Positions 1 through 6,450 of a stretch of 7,850 bases of DNA are shown in pieces. The stretch is from Clostridiales bacterium (GTDB taxonomy: Bacteria > Bacillota > Clostridia > Christensenellales > CAG-138). Under the pieces are notes generated by a model that saw only the letters and a list, made by a program, of their open reading frames with translations, ran no database searches and had not been told where the DNA came from. Every line of letters starts with the position of its first letter. The stretch's first letter is position 1. A program made the position numbers and the translations under genes. Location: assembly GCA_003486785.1 (NCBI GenBank), contig DNFZ01000214.1, positions 1 through 7,850 of the forward strand, in the 5' to 3' direction.

Positions 1-116
1 GCATGGTCTTTTGTTTTGTCTGCATACTTGCGTTTACCTACTCCTCCGAACCGTGAGCCGGATCGCGCGGCAACTTTGATTGAGGCAATCATTCCCTCTC
101 AAAGCGCTTGACTGAA
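1..116 (-). repeat. B-type structured repeat element, copy 1 (B1)
   Basis: Bases 1-74 match 724-797 with only three substitutions (positions 26, 53 and 64). The next stretch is the same length but diverged, and both copies then share CTCAAAGCGCTT. I assign the minus strand because, read that way, the element ends in GGAGGAGTAGGTA followed by a hairpin arm (1-20), as the plus-strand A elements do. The other arm of that hairpin would lie just left of the window. There is no coding signal. It is probably a transcribed structured RNA or a dispersed repeat; its function is unknown. Confidence 0.75.
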
Positions 117-135
117 GACGGGCTGTAGGCGAGCG

Positions 136-264
136 CGCCCGGTGGGCGATGAAGCGAGCCGAAAGCCCAGTGAGCAAGGGAGTATTCCGAGTCGCTTCAG
201 CGGCGAAGGAAGACGACCTTTGCGAACTGTGAACCCGGGAGAGTAGGTAGCCGCCGGGATCCAA
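136..264 (+). repeat. A-type structured repeat element, copy 1 (A1), 5S rRNA-like 3' half
   Basis: Bases 149-264 are identical to 587-702 (116 bp). The element opens with a 5-bp hairpin (CGCCC, loop GGT, GGGCG; 136-148). A second pairing is GAAGCGA (151-157) with TCGCTTC (192-198). The 3' part resembles bacterial 5S rRNA: CTTCAGCGGCGAAGGAAGACG is close to the usual 5S helix III-IV region, and GAGAGTAGGTAGCCGCC matches the typical 5S 3' end. The conserved 5S CCGAAC loop region is not recognisable, so it is not a functional 5S gene as read. It runs directly into the hairpin at 263-300. It could be a 5S-derived repeat or an independent small RNA. Confidence 0.7.
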
Positions 265-300
265 AAACAGAACGTCCGCTAATGCGGACGTTCTGTTTTT
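263..300. terminator. Bidirectional hairpin terminator shared by A1 and shortened B copy
   Basis: A perfect 17-bp inverted repeat (263-279 with 284-300) has a four-base loop TAAT. The stem has a GC-rich core (CGTCCGC) and outer A5/T5 tracts, so each strand ends in a U-run after the hairpin, as expected of an intrinsic terminator working both ways. A1 reads into it from the left, and the shortened B-type element (301-361) reads into it from the right. Confidence 0.85.
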
Positions 301-361
301 CTATCCCTGACTATTATCTACTCTTTCGTTCACGAGCCAAATCGCGCGCAGCGCTTGACTT
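301..361 (-). repeat. Shortened B-type repeat element (C)
   Basis: Read on the minus strand it contains AGTCAAGCGCT, then GCGCGATTTGGCTC, then GTGAACGAAAGAGTAGATA, and then meets the hairpin at 263-300. B1 has the same blocks in the same order (AGTCAAGCGCT, GCGCGATCCGGCTC, GGAGGAGTAGGTA), but about 35 bases between the first two are missing here. It is a diverged or internally deleted relative of B1 and B2. Its 3' module also resembles that of the A elements (GTGAAC near AGAGTAG), linking the A and B types. Confidence 0.55.
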
Positions 362-374
362 GCGACATGACGGA

Positions 375-491
375 GCGGCGCGCTGCCAGTGGCAGAGCAA
401 GCGCCGCGGAGGGTGAACGCCGGTACCGTAGGTACGAAACAATCCAGTGGATTGTTGAAAGGCGCGAACGGGCTGACATTTATGGCAGCCC
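375..491. other. Cluster of perfect hairpins, mostly with three-base loops
   Basis: Four inverted repeats stand almost side by side. The first is GCGGCGC (375-381) with GCGCCGC (401-407), enclosing CTGCC-AGT-GGCAG (383-395). The next are GTACC-GTA-GGTAC (423-435), AACAATCC-AGT-GGATTGTT (438-456), and GGGCTG (470-475) with CAGCCC (486-491). Three of the innermost loops have exactly three bases, two of them AGT. No reading frame here looks coding. The pattern suggests a compact structured RNA on either strand, or a DNA element read through its cruciform-like arms; which one is unknown. Confidence 0.6.
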
Positions 492-570
492 TGGGAGGTA
501 AGCAGCGGAGTTCTAGGAAGCCGCTTCAGCGGTGACGCAGAACGACGACTGCGCACCGAGCGGGAGCCGA
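487..570 (+). repeat. Degenerate A-type repeat element (A')
   Basis: AGCAGCGGAGTTCTAGGAAG followed by CCGCTTCAGCGG lines up with AGCAAGGGAGTATTCCGAGT followed by CGCTTCAGCGG in A1 and A2. Downstream, GACGCAGAACGACGACTGCG aligns with the matching A1 segment (about 205-225). The 3' module GAGTAGGTA is missing and no terminator follows, so this looks like a worn copy lying in tandem just upstream of A2. The homology is judged by eye. Confidence 0.45.
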
Positions 571-573
571 GCG

Positions 574-702
574 CCCGCTGTGCGGGATGAAGCGAGCCGA
601 AAGCCCAGTGAGCAAGGGAGTATTCCGAGTCGCTTCAGCGGCGAAGGAAGACGACCTTTGCGAACTGTGAACCCGGGAGAGTAGGTAGCCGCCGGGATCC
701 AA
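574..702 (+). repeat. A-type structured repeat element, copy 2 (A2), 5S rRNA-like 3' half
   Basis: Identical to A1 over 587-702. Upstream of that point the sequence differs, but the opening hairpin is kept in another sequence: CCCGC, loop TGT, GCGGG (574-586), in place of CGCCC/GGGCG in A1. This compensatory change argues that the structure matters. Pairing of 589-595 with 630-636 is also kept. The element runs straight into the 702-742 hairpin. It shares A1's resemblance to the 3' half of 5S rRNA. Confidence 0.7.
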
Positions 703-742
703 CAAAACAAAAGACCATGCACCGCATGGTCTTTTGTTTTGT
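702..742. terminator. Bidirectional hairpin terminator shared by A2 and B2
   Basis: A perfect 19-bp inverted repeat (702-720 with 724-742) has a three-base loop ACC. The inner stem is GACCATGC/GCATGGTC, and the outer stem is A-rich on the left and T-rich on the right, giving U-rich tails in both directions. It separates the plus-strand A2 from the minus-strand B2. The same right arm occurs at 1-20, implying a third such hairpin whose centre is at the left window edge. Confidence 0.85.
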
Positions 743-835
743 CTGCATGCTTGCGTTTACCTACTCCTCCGAACCTTGAGCCGGATAGCGCGGCAACCTC
801 ACTGGAGATAATGCTTGCATCTCAAAGCGCTTAAG
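724..835 (-). repeat. B-type structured repeat element, copy 2 (B2)
   Basis: Near-copy of B1 over 724-797, then diverged with equal spacing up to CTCAAAGCGCTT (about 821-832). On the minus strand it starts about 17 bases after the stop codon of the Nudix gene and ends in GGAGGAGTAGGTA followed by the 702-742 hairpin. It would therefore be transcribed as the 3' UTR of the Nudix/DUF554 unit unless it has its own promoter. I see no protein-coding signal. Confidence 0.75.
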
Positions 836-852
836 ATAAGAACAGCCTCCGC

Positions 853-1371
853 TTACGTACGGTTCTCCTTCAGAGCAGCAAAAAACCGGTCTCGGATTCC
901 GTTGAACTGATCACCGATGGGCTTGGCGAGCGTGAGGTCTTTGATCATACCTTCAAACTCCTGCATTGTTACCAATTTTACATCGGCGGTTTCCCCGGCT
1001 TGCAGACGGATGTCCGAGAGCGGAACATCCCGCCTCAGCAAATAGTGATCGACAAAAGAATCCCGCGTTTTCTGCGTTCCGAGCAGGATCAGTTCCGATT
1101 CGTCGGCCACGATACCGGTCTCTTCCTCCAGCTCTCGCCTCGCCGCCTGAAGACTGGTCTCTCCGGCAAGCGCAGCGCCGCCCGTGTTTTCCCAATGGTT
1201 TGGGTAGCTCTCCTTCCGTGAATCACGCAGCGTTAAAAGAATACTTCCGCTCGAATTGACCGTCCAAACGGACACCACCAGATGATACAAGCCCGGCATA
1301 CCCGGCGTCCCTCTGATATGCGTCCGATTGAGCGAAATTCGCCCGGCATCGTATAAATCCCAAAGTTCCAT
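853..1371 (-). CDS. Nudix hydrolase
   Basis: A 172-residue protein with a complete Nudix box, GX5EX7REUXEEXGU, seen as G...E then R-E-L-E-E-E-T-G-I in the middle of the chain. The glutamates of REXXEE bind the Mg2+ or Mn2+ that cleaves a nucleoside-diphosphate-linked (X) substrate. The N-terminus MELWDLYDAGR followed by THIRG, and YHLVVSVW before the box, match the cytoplasmic Nudix subgroup related in sequence to isopentenyl-diphosphate isomerase. The substrate cannot be read from sequence. I chose the ATG at 1371 because family members usually begin near MELWDLYD and an AAAGG lies six bases upstream. A TTG at 1413 would add 14 residues and leave only three bases after the preceding stop codon. 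It is the second gene of a unit with the DUF554 gene. Confidence 0.92.
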   Translation of the reverse strand: MELWDLYDAGRISLNRTHIRGTPGMPGLYHLVVSVWTVNSSGSILLTLRDSRKESYPNHWENTGGAALAGETSLQAARRELEEETGIVADESELILLGTQKTRDSFVDHYLLRRDVPLSDIRLQAGETADVKLVTMQEFEGMIKDLTLAKPIGDQFNGIRDRFFAALKENRT

Positions 1372-1416
1372 CTTCTGCCTTTCGTCGGATACCTGCACAA
1401 TCGAGAAGCGCAATCG

Positions 1417-2100
1417 CTACATAAACAGCACAAGCCCGATCGGCAAAAAGATGGCGAGTATGAAATCCAATACCTTGATCTTTGTCACTTTCAATAGATT
1501 CAGCCCGATGGCGAGAATCAGCAGCGAGCCAACGCAGGTCATTTCGGCAACAGCTGCATCGCTGAGCACAGGCGCGAGAAACTGCGCCAGCAGCGTGATC
1601 CCGCCCTGATAGAGAAACAGCGGTACGGCCGAGAGCAACACGCCCGCACCGAGCGTGCTCGCAAAAATGACCGCGCTCACGCCGTCGAGAATGCTTTTGG
1701 TAAACAGCACTTCGTGATTGCCCGTCAAGCCGCTGTTGAGCGAACCCACAACCGCCATCGCGCCGACGCAGTAGAGCAGCGTCGTGGTGATAAACGCTTC
1801 GCTAAAGGTTGACCCGTCTTCGGATTTTGAAGCAAGCTTTTGCTCCAAGCCGCCGACAAAGCGGTTGAAGCGGCCGTCGAAATCGAAAATCATACCGATC
1901 GCACCACCGACGACGATAGAAATGGTTGCAATCAGTGCATTCTGTCCTTTGAGCATGCCGCTGATGCCGATGTAGATGACCACAAGGCCAAGGCCTTGCA
2001 TAATGCCGCCGGAGACGCGCTCAGGCAATCCTTTTTTGAGCAACAGCCCAAGTGTGCCGCCCACGAGAATGGCGGCAGCGTTGACGATGGTTCCAATCAT
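1417..2100 (-). CDS. DUF554 family integral membrane protein
   Basis: A 227-residue hydrophobic protein with about six to seven predicted membrane segments. It starts MIGTIVNAAAILVGGTLG, the typical start of DUF554 proteins (relatives of Bacillus YdfK and E. coli YqgA), and carries the family's conserved core LLYCVGAMAVVGSL, LTGNHEVLFTKSILDG and FASTLGAGVLLSA. The biochemical function of the family is not established; it is taken to be a possible transporter of the cytoplasmic membrane. Upstream in-frame ATGs (2151 and 2136) exist, but the ATG at 2100 fits the family start and has AAAGGA ten bases ahead, rather far but usable. It is first in a unit with the Nudix gene, which begins 45 bases after its stop. 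Confidence 0.93.
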   Translation of the reverse strand: MIGTIVNAAAILVGGTLGLLLKKGLPERVSGGIMQGLGLVVIYIGISGMLKGQNALIATISIVVGGAIGMIFDFDGRFNRFVGGLEQKLASKSEDGSTFSEAFITTTLLYCVGAMAVVGSLNSGLTGNHEVLFTKSILDGVSAVIFASTLGAGVLLSAVPLFLYQGGITLLAQFLAPVLSDAAVAEMTCVGSLLILAIGLNLLKVTKIKVLDFILAIFLPIGLVLFM

Positions 2101-2167
2101 GAGAAGGGTGTCCTTTCCAAGTATGCCACGCGGCATAGCAACCGATAGCATTTAAATATTCTGTATG

Positions 2168-2195
2168 ATTATACGTCATTTGCGCGGGAAAAGAA
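2168..2195 (-). promoter_or_regulatory. Probable sigma-70/SigA promoter of the DUF554-Nudix unit
   Basis: On the minus strand there is a perfect -10 box TATAAT (plus positions 2168-2173). Sixteen bases upstream lies TTCTTT (2190-2195), a weak -35. Transcription would start near 2161 and leave a 5' UTR of about 60 bases before the ATG at 2100. The -10 is convincing, the -35 is not. Confidence 0.45.
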
Positions 2196-2293
2196 ACGAC
2201 GAATGAAAACCATTTGTTTCACTCCTGGACGAAACGGCACATGGGATACCCTTCTTCAAGATCAACAGCGCGGTAAGCGAACGATTGACTGAA

Positions 2294-2317
2294 AAAAACG
2301 CAATAAAACGCGTTTTT
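2294..2317. other. Hairpin in the divergent intergenic region
   Basis: AAAAACGC (2294-2301) pairs with GCGTTTTT (2310-2317) around an eight-base loop. It lies between the divergent units, in the gap 2101-2436, which otherwise holds the promoter regions and no credible gene. It could be a weak terminator or an operator-like site. The stem is only eight base pairs and AT-rich, so its role is uncertain. Confidence 0.3.
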
Positions 2318-2380
2318 ATACGCCTTGTAGCCGTAACCAATCAATGTTAGCATATGACAAGTCTGGTTGTATATCCATTT

Positions 2381-2408
2381 TTGAGAACCAATCGTGCATT
2401 CATAATAC
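2381..2408 (+). promoter_or_regulatory. Possible promoter of the vWA/tubulin-like operon
   Basis: TTGAGA (2381-2386) is a fair -35. The best -10 candidates are CATAAT (2401-2406), with a too-short 14-base gap, and TAATAC (2403-2408), with a 16-base gap but a poor match. Position, 30 to 50 bases ahead of the first start codon, is right, but the match is weak. Confidence 0.25.
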
Positions 2409-2436
2409 CTGCGAGACATGGGATGGGAGATTTTAT

Positions 2437-4227
2437 ATGAAGAAAACGTTACTATGTGTGCTTTTTTGCCTCATGGGCTGCTTTCTTTTCAGCGCGTGCG
2501 TACCGCCTGCCGTTCCGGAGCCATATGGCATCATGCAGCCGACGGACGCCCTGTTTGTTGGATTAGATCAGCTCAAGCCGCAGGCGGTATCCGTGCAGAC
2601 GAGTACGCTTGGGCAGGAGAGTTACTATATCGTAGTAGATGACGGGTTCGGCATGAAGGGGTTTATCGCGCAGCATTGCACGAGTTATCGCGCGGCGATT
2701 TCGGCCGTAACGAGCATTGGCATCAATAGAGCGCACGTTACCGTTCGTGCGAGCGAACTCATAAACGGACCAAATCGAGCGCTCGGTGCGGAGGATACGT
2801 TTTTTCAAGATGCGATACAAGAACAGTTTTTTCGCGATAAGAGTAATGACATCTCGTCCGTCATCACTGCAATGGCGAACAATTATCAGCAGAACAGCAA
2901 TCAGGTGATGATACTCGTCTCCGATCTTATGATTCCGACTGAGGACGATTGCATGAAAGCCGCAGCAGCTCTTTATGACGCGGTATTAAAACCCGAACGC
3001 TCAACGCTTGGGCTGATTGGCATCGTCGGCGATTTTCGCGGCTCAATAGAGAACCTGCCCGTGAGCCCGACCACCGGGTATAAGCGCAAGCTTAGCGACT
3101 ATATGGTGCTACAGCGCGAAGAGAATGGCAGCTTTCGTCACCCGCTCTATATTCTGTTTATGGGCAACGATCAAGCGGTGCTCAGCGCCATGCAAAAAGC
3201 GCTCACTTCGCTTGAGAATGGTGGTATGTTGGACGAATCCACCCCGCATTACGCGCTGTATTTTTCGGAGTATGATGCACAACGCCGCGTGAAAGACGAT
3301 ATATACTCCACATTCAATCTGGGGTGTCAGGATTACAACCGCGCAGATTACCAATCTGCATTCCTCGTTCGAGGCATCGAAAACGAAGACGGGAAAATTT
3401 TATACCCAGCAAGCATGAGCGTGGCAGACGAGTATCAACAGTTGATGAAAGACATCCCTATCACGAAGATATACGACGCAAAGCGCGGCAACACAGAGAA
3501 GAACGTTCGGATTCGCTGCACAGTGCCGTTTGATCTGAGCGATTCTTCAGAAAACGGCGCAAGCATAGCGGATAAGCACCGCCTGCTTGTTCCGGCGGAA
3601 AAAGTTGCGATCTCGAAGGAGGACTATTCCATCTCCGCTGAGATAAAAATATTGGAATACGTCCAGAAAGACCCAGCAAAACCAACTGCCAGCTGGATAG
3701 AGCCGGATGCAGGAATCGTAAGGGTCGAGAGCGCGACACTGGATAAAAACAGCGAAAAAATAGAGGTTGTCCTTTCTGTGAACACAGGCAGGCTCAGCCG
3801 CGACGTGCCGTTGCTCTGCTCGGTTGGCATCCGCGTGACGCTGACGCCGCAATGGGAGTCGATCAGCGCGCTTTATGACACGACGTGGATTGAGGAGCTT
3901 ACGCTCAATCTCAAAGAGTTTGATCAGGAGTCGGTCCGGCAGGAGTTGATTCCCACGTCTGCGCGCTATACATATGCGACCACGGCAAAAACGCCATATC
4001 TTGCCAATCTATTCAGCGGCGGAGTTGCGGAGCAGCAAATAGAATTGATCAGAACCAATGTGCGGGAGAAAACGGGATCGTTTGTTCAGACGACGCTGTT
4101 TGGCATTGTTGTTCGCGACATGCCCGTTAAGTATATCGATAACTATTCCTGGGAGTCGACCGAGAGCTTTGGCGGGTGGGCATTCAGCGTAAAAGAAGTC
4201 GAAATCATCCGCGCGGCGATCGACTAA
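2437..4227 (+). CDS. Lipoprotein with von Willebrand A-like domain
   Basis: A 596-residue protein. The ATG at 2437 is preceded by GGGAGA six bases upstream and opens a lipoprotein signal peptide: MKKTLL, a hydrophobic stretch, then LFSAC with Cys21 as the likely lipid-modified residue. It should therefore be anchored on the outer face of the cytoplasmic membrane. A vWA-like fold starts at about residue 62: the strand YYIVVDD with D68-D69-G70-F71-G72-M73-K74-G75-F76 sits where MIDAS DxSxS is expected, and VMILVSDL (D163) sits at the usual VxxxTDG strand, followed by LGLIGIVGDFRGSI. Both MIDAS serines are glycines, so metal binding is doubtful. The C-terminal 300 or so residues look beta-rich and I do not recognise them. 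It heads the operon, and 33 bases separate it from the membrane protein gene. Its exact function is unknown. Confidence 0.85.
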   Translation: MKKTLLCVLFCLMGCFLFSACVPPAVPEPYGIMQPTDALFVGLDQLKPQAVSVQTSTLGQESYYIVVDDGFGMKGFIAQHCTSYRAAISAVTSIGINRAHVTVRASELINGPNRALGAEDTFFQDAIQEQFFRDKSNDISSVITAMANNYQQNSNQVMILVSDLMIPTEDDCMKAAAALYDAVLKPERSTLGLIGIVGDFRGSIENLPVSPTTGYKRKLSDYMVLQREENGSFRHPLYILFMGNDQAVLSAMQKALTSLENGGMLDESTPHYALYFSEYDAQRRVKDDIYSTFNLGCQDYNRADYQSAFLVRGIENEDGKILYPASMSVADEYQQLMKDIPITKIYDAKRGNTEKNVRIRCTVPFDLSDSSENGASIADKHRLLVPAEKVAISKEDYSISAEIKILEYVQKDPAKPTASWIEPDAGIVRVESATLDKNSEKIEVVLSVNTGRLSRDVPLLCSVGIRVTLTPQWESISALYDTTWIEELTLNLKEFDQESVRQELIPTSARYTYATTAKTPYLANLFSGGVAEQQIELIRTNVREKTGSFVQTTLFGIVVRDMPVKYIDNYSWESTESFGGWAFSVKEVEIIRAAID

Positions 4228-4260
4228 TGATAGAAGAAGATATTGGGAGGATGAGGAACG

Positions 4261-4818
4261 ATGGATGCAAATGTGAGAAGAAGAGTCAGCGCGCGCGTGA
4301 TCGCGACCATGATTCTGGCTGCGGCGCTTGCGCTGATTCCGCCGATATTGTACTACGATATGATCTATGCCGAGTTTTTTCTTGAGGACGCGGCAAAAAG
4401 CGTGGCGAATCAGTTTTTAGGCGCGATGCGGTGGATCCATGCGGGAGGAATTCTTGCGGTTTGGTTGCTCAATTTGATTTTTTTCACCGTGAATCAAAGA
4501 AAGGGTGACAGCGGATCGAAACTCAAAAGCCGTACCTTGCTTCAGAATGTGCTCAATATTCTTTTCATCATACTCTGTGTGGCGTCGATGATCGGGTTTC
4601 GCTTCGTATTGTCCGCGGAGACATGGATCGGCACGATGATTCCCCGCGCGGATACCAGCAGGGTGATCGTATGGGCGCCATATTATATAGTAGCCCTGTG
4701 CGGATGGTTTCTCTGGCGTTTTTGCAGAAACGCGGCGCCCGCGACCAATAGCCCCGTGACTTGGCCGATTGCGAGATGGATCGACAAGAACATGACGCGC
4801 GCGGAACGTAAGCGCTGA
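4261..4818 (+). CDS. Small four-helix membrane protein of the tubulin-like operon
   Basis: A 185-residue protein of no family I recognise. Four hydrophobic segments are visible, at about residues 14-32 (IATMILAAALALIPPILYY), 58-76 (HAGGILAVWLLNLIFFTV), 96-116 (LNILFIILCVASMIGFRFVL) and 138-156 (VIVWAPYYIVALCGWFLW). The N-terminus (VRRRVSAR) and C-terminus (MTRAERKR) are strongly basic, which by the positive-inside rule places both ends in the cytoplasm. GAGG lies just ahead of the ATG. It sits between the vWA lipoprotein and the tubulin-like gene, so it may link the outer lipoprotein to the cytoplasmic filament-type protein; that is inference from position only. Confidence 0.8.
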   Translation: MDANVRRRVSARVIATMILAAALALIPPILYYDMIYAEFFLEDAAKSVANQFLGAMRWIHAGGILAVWLLNLIFFTVNQRKGDSGSKLKSRTLLQNVLNILFIILCVASMIGFRFVLSAETWIGTMIPRADTSRVIVWAPYYIVALCGWFLWRFCRNAAPATNSPVTWPIARWIDKNMTRAERKR

Positions 4819-4833
4819 AGGAAGGGAACGCAT

Positions 4834-6426
4834 ATGAAAAAGTTTGTACTTGTAGCCATCGGCGGTACGGGCATGCGCGTGGCGCAGTCCCTTGTTGCGC
4901 TGGCTGCATCGGGATTTTTAAGCGATCTTTGTGGGCCGGAAACAGACTATCTGCTGGAGATTCGGCTGGTGGATCTGGATATCGTAGCGGGCAGCGACAA
5001 GATAGAGCTTGAGGAAATGATTCGTGCGGTCAACGATGCGATTCCGCATCTTTCCATTATCGTGGATGAAGACACGGCGGACACTCGCTGGAAAGCGAAG
5101 GGGGTTGACGCATGGCAGAGCCTTCATCCGCCGATTGACGATCGCAGCACGCTCAACGATCTCGTGCGCGAGGGGTATTTGGATGAAACCGAGTCATTGG
5201 CGTTTCACGCGCTTTTTGCCGAGGACGACCGCTCTATGGTGCTGCGCCGTGGCTGCAAGGGCAGGCCGCGCATCGGGTCGCTCCTCTGGGCAGAGCATTT
5301 TGATCTCGACTGGAAAAGCAAGAGCGGGTTCTGGCAGTCGATCTTTGGCGATATCAGCCCGGAGGACGAGCTGCGCGTGATGTTCGCCGGCTCGGTTTTT
5401 GGCGGAACGGGGGCAAGCGGAACGCCGACGCTCGCGCAGAAATTTATCCGCGCCTGCCGCGAAGGGAAAACCGGTAACACCGCGTCCTTTGCGCGGCATG
5501 TGGCGCTCACGCTCATGCTGCCGTATTTTGACGTGGGGCAAGATACCGACGTGGATAGCGGCTTGTTTTCGATCAACAGCAAGATGGCGCTGAAATATTA
5601 CGAAACATCCGAAATTCTATCCGAGGTGGAGTTTGCGCAGTTTGTGGGCGACGATCGCCGCCAGATGGAGAAGAAGGACGAACAGGGCGTCTGGAAGCGC
5701 GTTCGGCTAGACCGTAACAGCCGTGTAGACGAGGGGCAGAACGACCCTTCCATGCCCGCGGAGCTTATGGCGGCAATCGGCGCTTGCCGCTATTTCGCAA
5801 ACGATATCCCCAAAGCCGACAATGTGCAGCGAAAGGTGTATGTGCCGCTGAAATGGAGCAGCGCAAACTCGGAACGCAATGTTCCTGCGGAGGAAGCCGT
5901 CTTACTCGATAGTTTCGATTATTTTCCGGTTTCCAACGGTGGCGCGGACGCTGGCCGTGTTCGCTCTGTAATCGACTACATCCTGCGATTGGAGCGCTTT
6001 TGCCTGATGCTGGGAACATACTATCGCAGCAGCGCAGCAATGAACCTTTCATGGAGCTTTCGCCCGGAGATATTTCGTACGGTTTGGCGCAAGAAGAAAG
6101 ATCTGAACGAGGCGTACGAGAGCCACATAGACGGCGTCGGTGCGCCGCTCGCGTTTGCAGAGAGCATGTTCCGCTGGCTGGAGGAGCTGGATCATCACGG
6201 CATGCAGACGCTGCTTAAAATCGAGGGCGATGCGCAGCGAAACACGCCCCATATTCAGCAGGTTTTTGAGCGCGCCGCGCGGGAAGGCTCAACCAGTCCG
6301 GACGTGCTCGACATCCCCTGCGCGCAGATCGCGACGCAGATGAACTCGGCGCGCGTTGATCCCGAAGGCGCTACGAAATATTTCGTTTCTTCCCTGATGG
6401 AGTGCTGCGTGCTCCGCAAGCAATAA
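4834..6426 (+). CDS. Tubulin/FtsZ-like protein
   Basis: A 530-residue soluble protein. It opens with a strand and glycine-rich loop, MKKFVLVAIGGTGMRVAQSL, like the nucleotide-binding start of the FtsZ/tubulin superfamily. At residues 185-196 it has AGSVFGGTGASG, an analogue of the tubulin signature GGGTG[ST]G that holds the GTP phosphates. GCKGRPRIGSLLW (about 145-157) precedes it. These fit the uncharacterised tubulin-like group (Pfam Tubulin_2 type) rather than true FtsZ, and the chain is longer than a typical FtsZ. It may bind GTP and polymerise, by family analogy. AAGGAAGGG lies seven bases ahead of the ATG, 15 bases after the membrane protein stop. The position in an operon with a vWA lipoprotein supports a membrane-linked role. 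GTP binding is inferred, not seen. Confidence 0.8.
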   Translation: MKKFVLVAIGGTGMRVAQSLVALAASGFLSDLCGPETDYLLEIRLVDLDIVAGSDKIELEEMIRAVNDAIPHLSIIVDEDTADTRWKAKGVDAWQSLHPPIDDRSTLNDLVREGYLDETESLAFHALFAEDDRSMVLRRGCKGRPRIGSLLWAEHFDLDWKSKSGFWQSIFGDISPEDELRVMFAGSVFGGTGASGTPTLAQKFIRACREGKTGNTASFARHVALTLMLPYFDVGQDTDVDSGLFSINSKMALKYYETSEILSEVEFAQFVGDDRRQMEKKDEQGVWKRVRLDRNSRVDEGQNDPSMPAELMAAIGACRYFANDIPKADNVQRKVYVPLKWSSANSERNVPAEEAVLLDSFDYFPVSNGGADAGRVRSVIDYILRLERFCLMLGTYYRSSAAMNLSWSFRPEIFRTVWRKKKDLNEAYESHIDGVGAPLAFAESMFRWLEELDHHGMQTLLKIEGDAQRNTPHIQQVFERAAREGSTSPDVLDIPCAQIATQMNSARVDPEGATKYFVSSLMECCVLRKQ

Positions 6427-6450
6427 CCGATCAATACGGAGGCAGAGATA

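Noticed and set aside
139..258. A complete 5S rRNA gene
   Set aside because: The 3' half and a possible closing stem look 5S-like, but the conserved central CCGAAC-type region is missing and the second copy does not keep the closing stem. I call it 5S-like only.
34..722. Minus-strand open frames across the repeat region (34-264, 314-556, 513-722)
   Set aside because: They coincide with the repeat elements and hairpins, have composition unlike real proteins, lack ribosome binding sites, and share sequence only because the DNA is repeated.
1..850. CRISPR array or integron attC array
   Set aside because: Repeats are long (over 100 bp), in opposite orientations and few. There are no short regularly spaced repeats with unique spacers, and no GTTRRRY/RYYYAAC attC core pairs.
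966..1259. Plus-strand frames within the Nudix gene (966-1259, 1000-1221)
   Set aside because: They lie antisense to a gene with a full Nudix box and are explained as shadows of it.
2219..2419. Minus-strand 66-residue open frame in the divergent intergenic region
   Set aside because: There is no ribosome binding site ahead of its ATG, it overlaps the promoter region of the plus-strand operon, and I recognise no family in the product.
2344..2436. Upstream in-frame extension of the lipoprotein gene
   Set aside because: A start at 2344 would put 31 non-hydrophobic residues before the signal peptide. The ATG at 2437 has an RBS and yields a proper lipoprotein signal.
4417..4909. Minus-strand frames opposite the membrane protein gene
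   Set aside because: They are antisense to the operon, low-complexity, and without ribosome binding sites; the plus-strand frames have RBSs and operon spacing.
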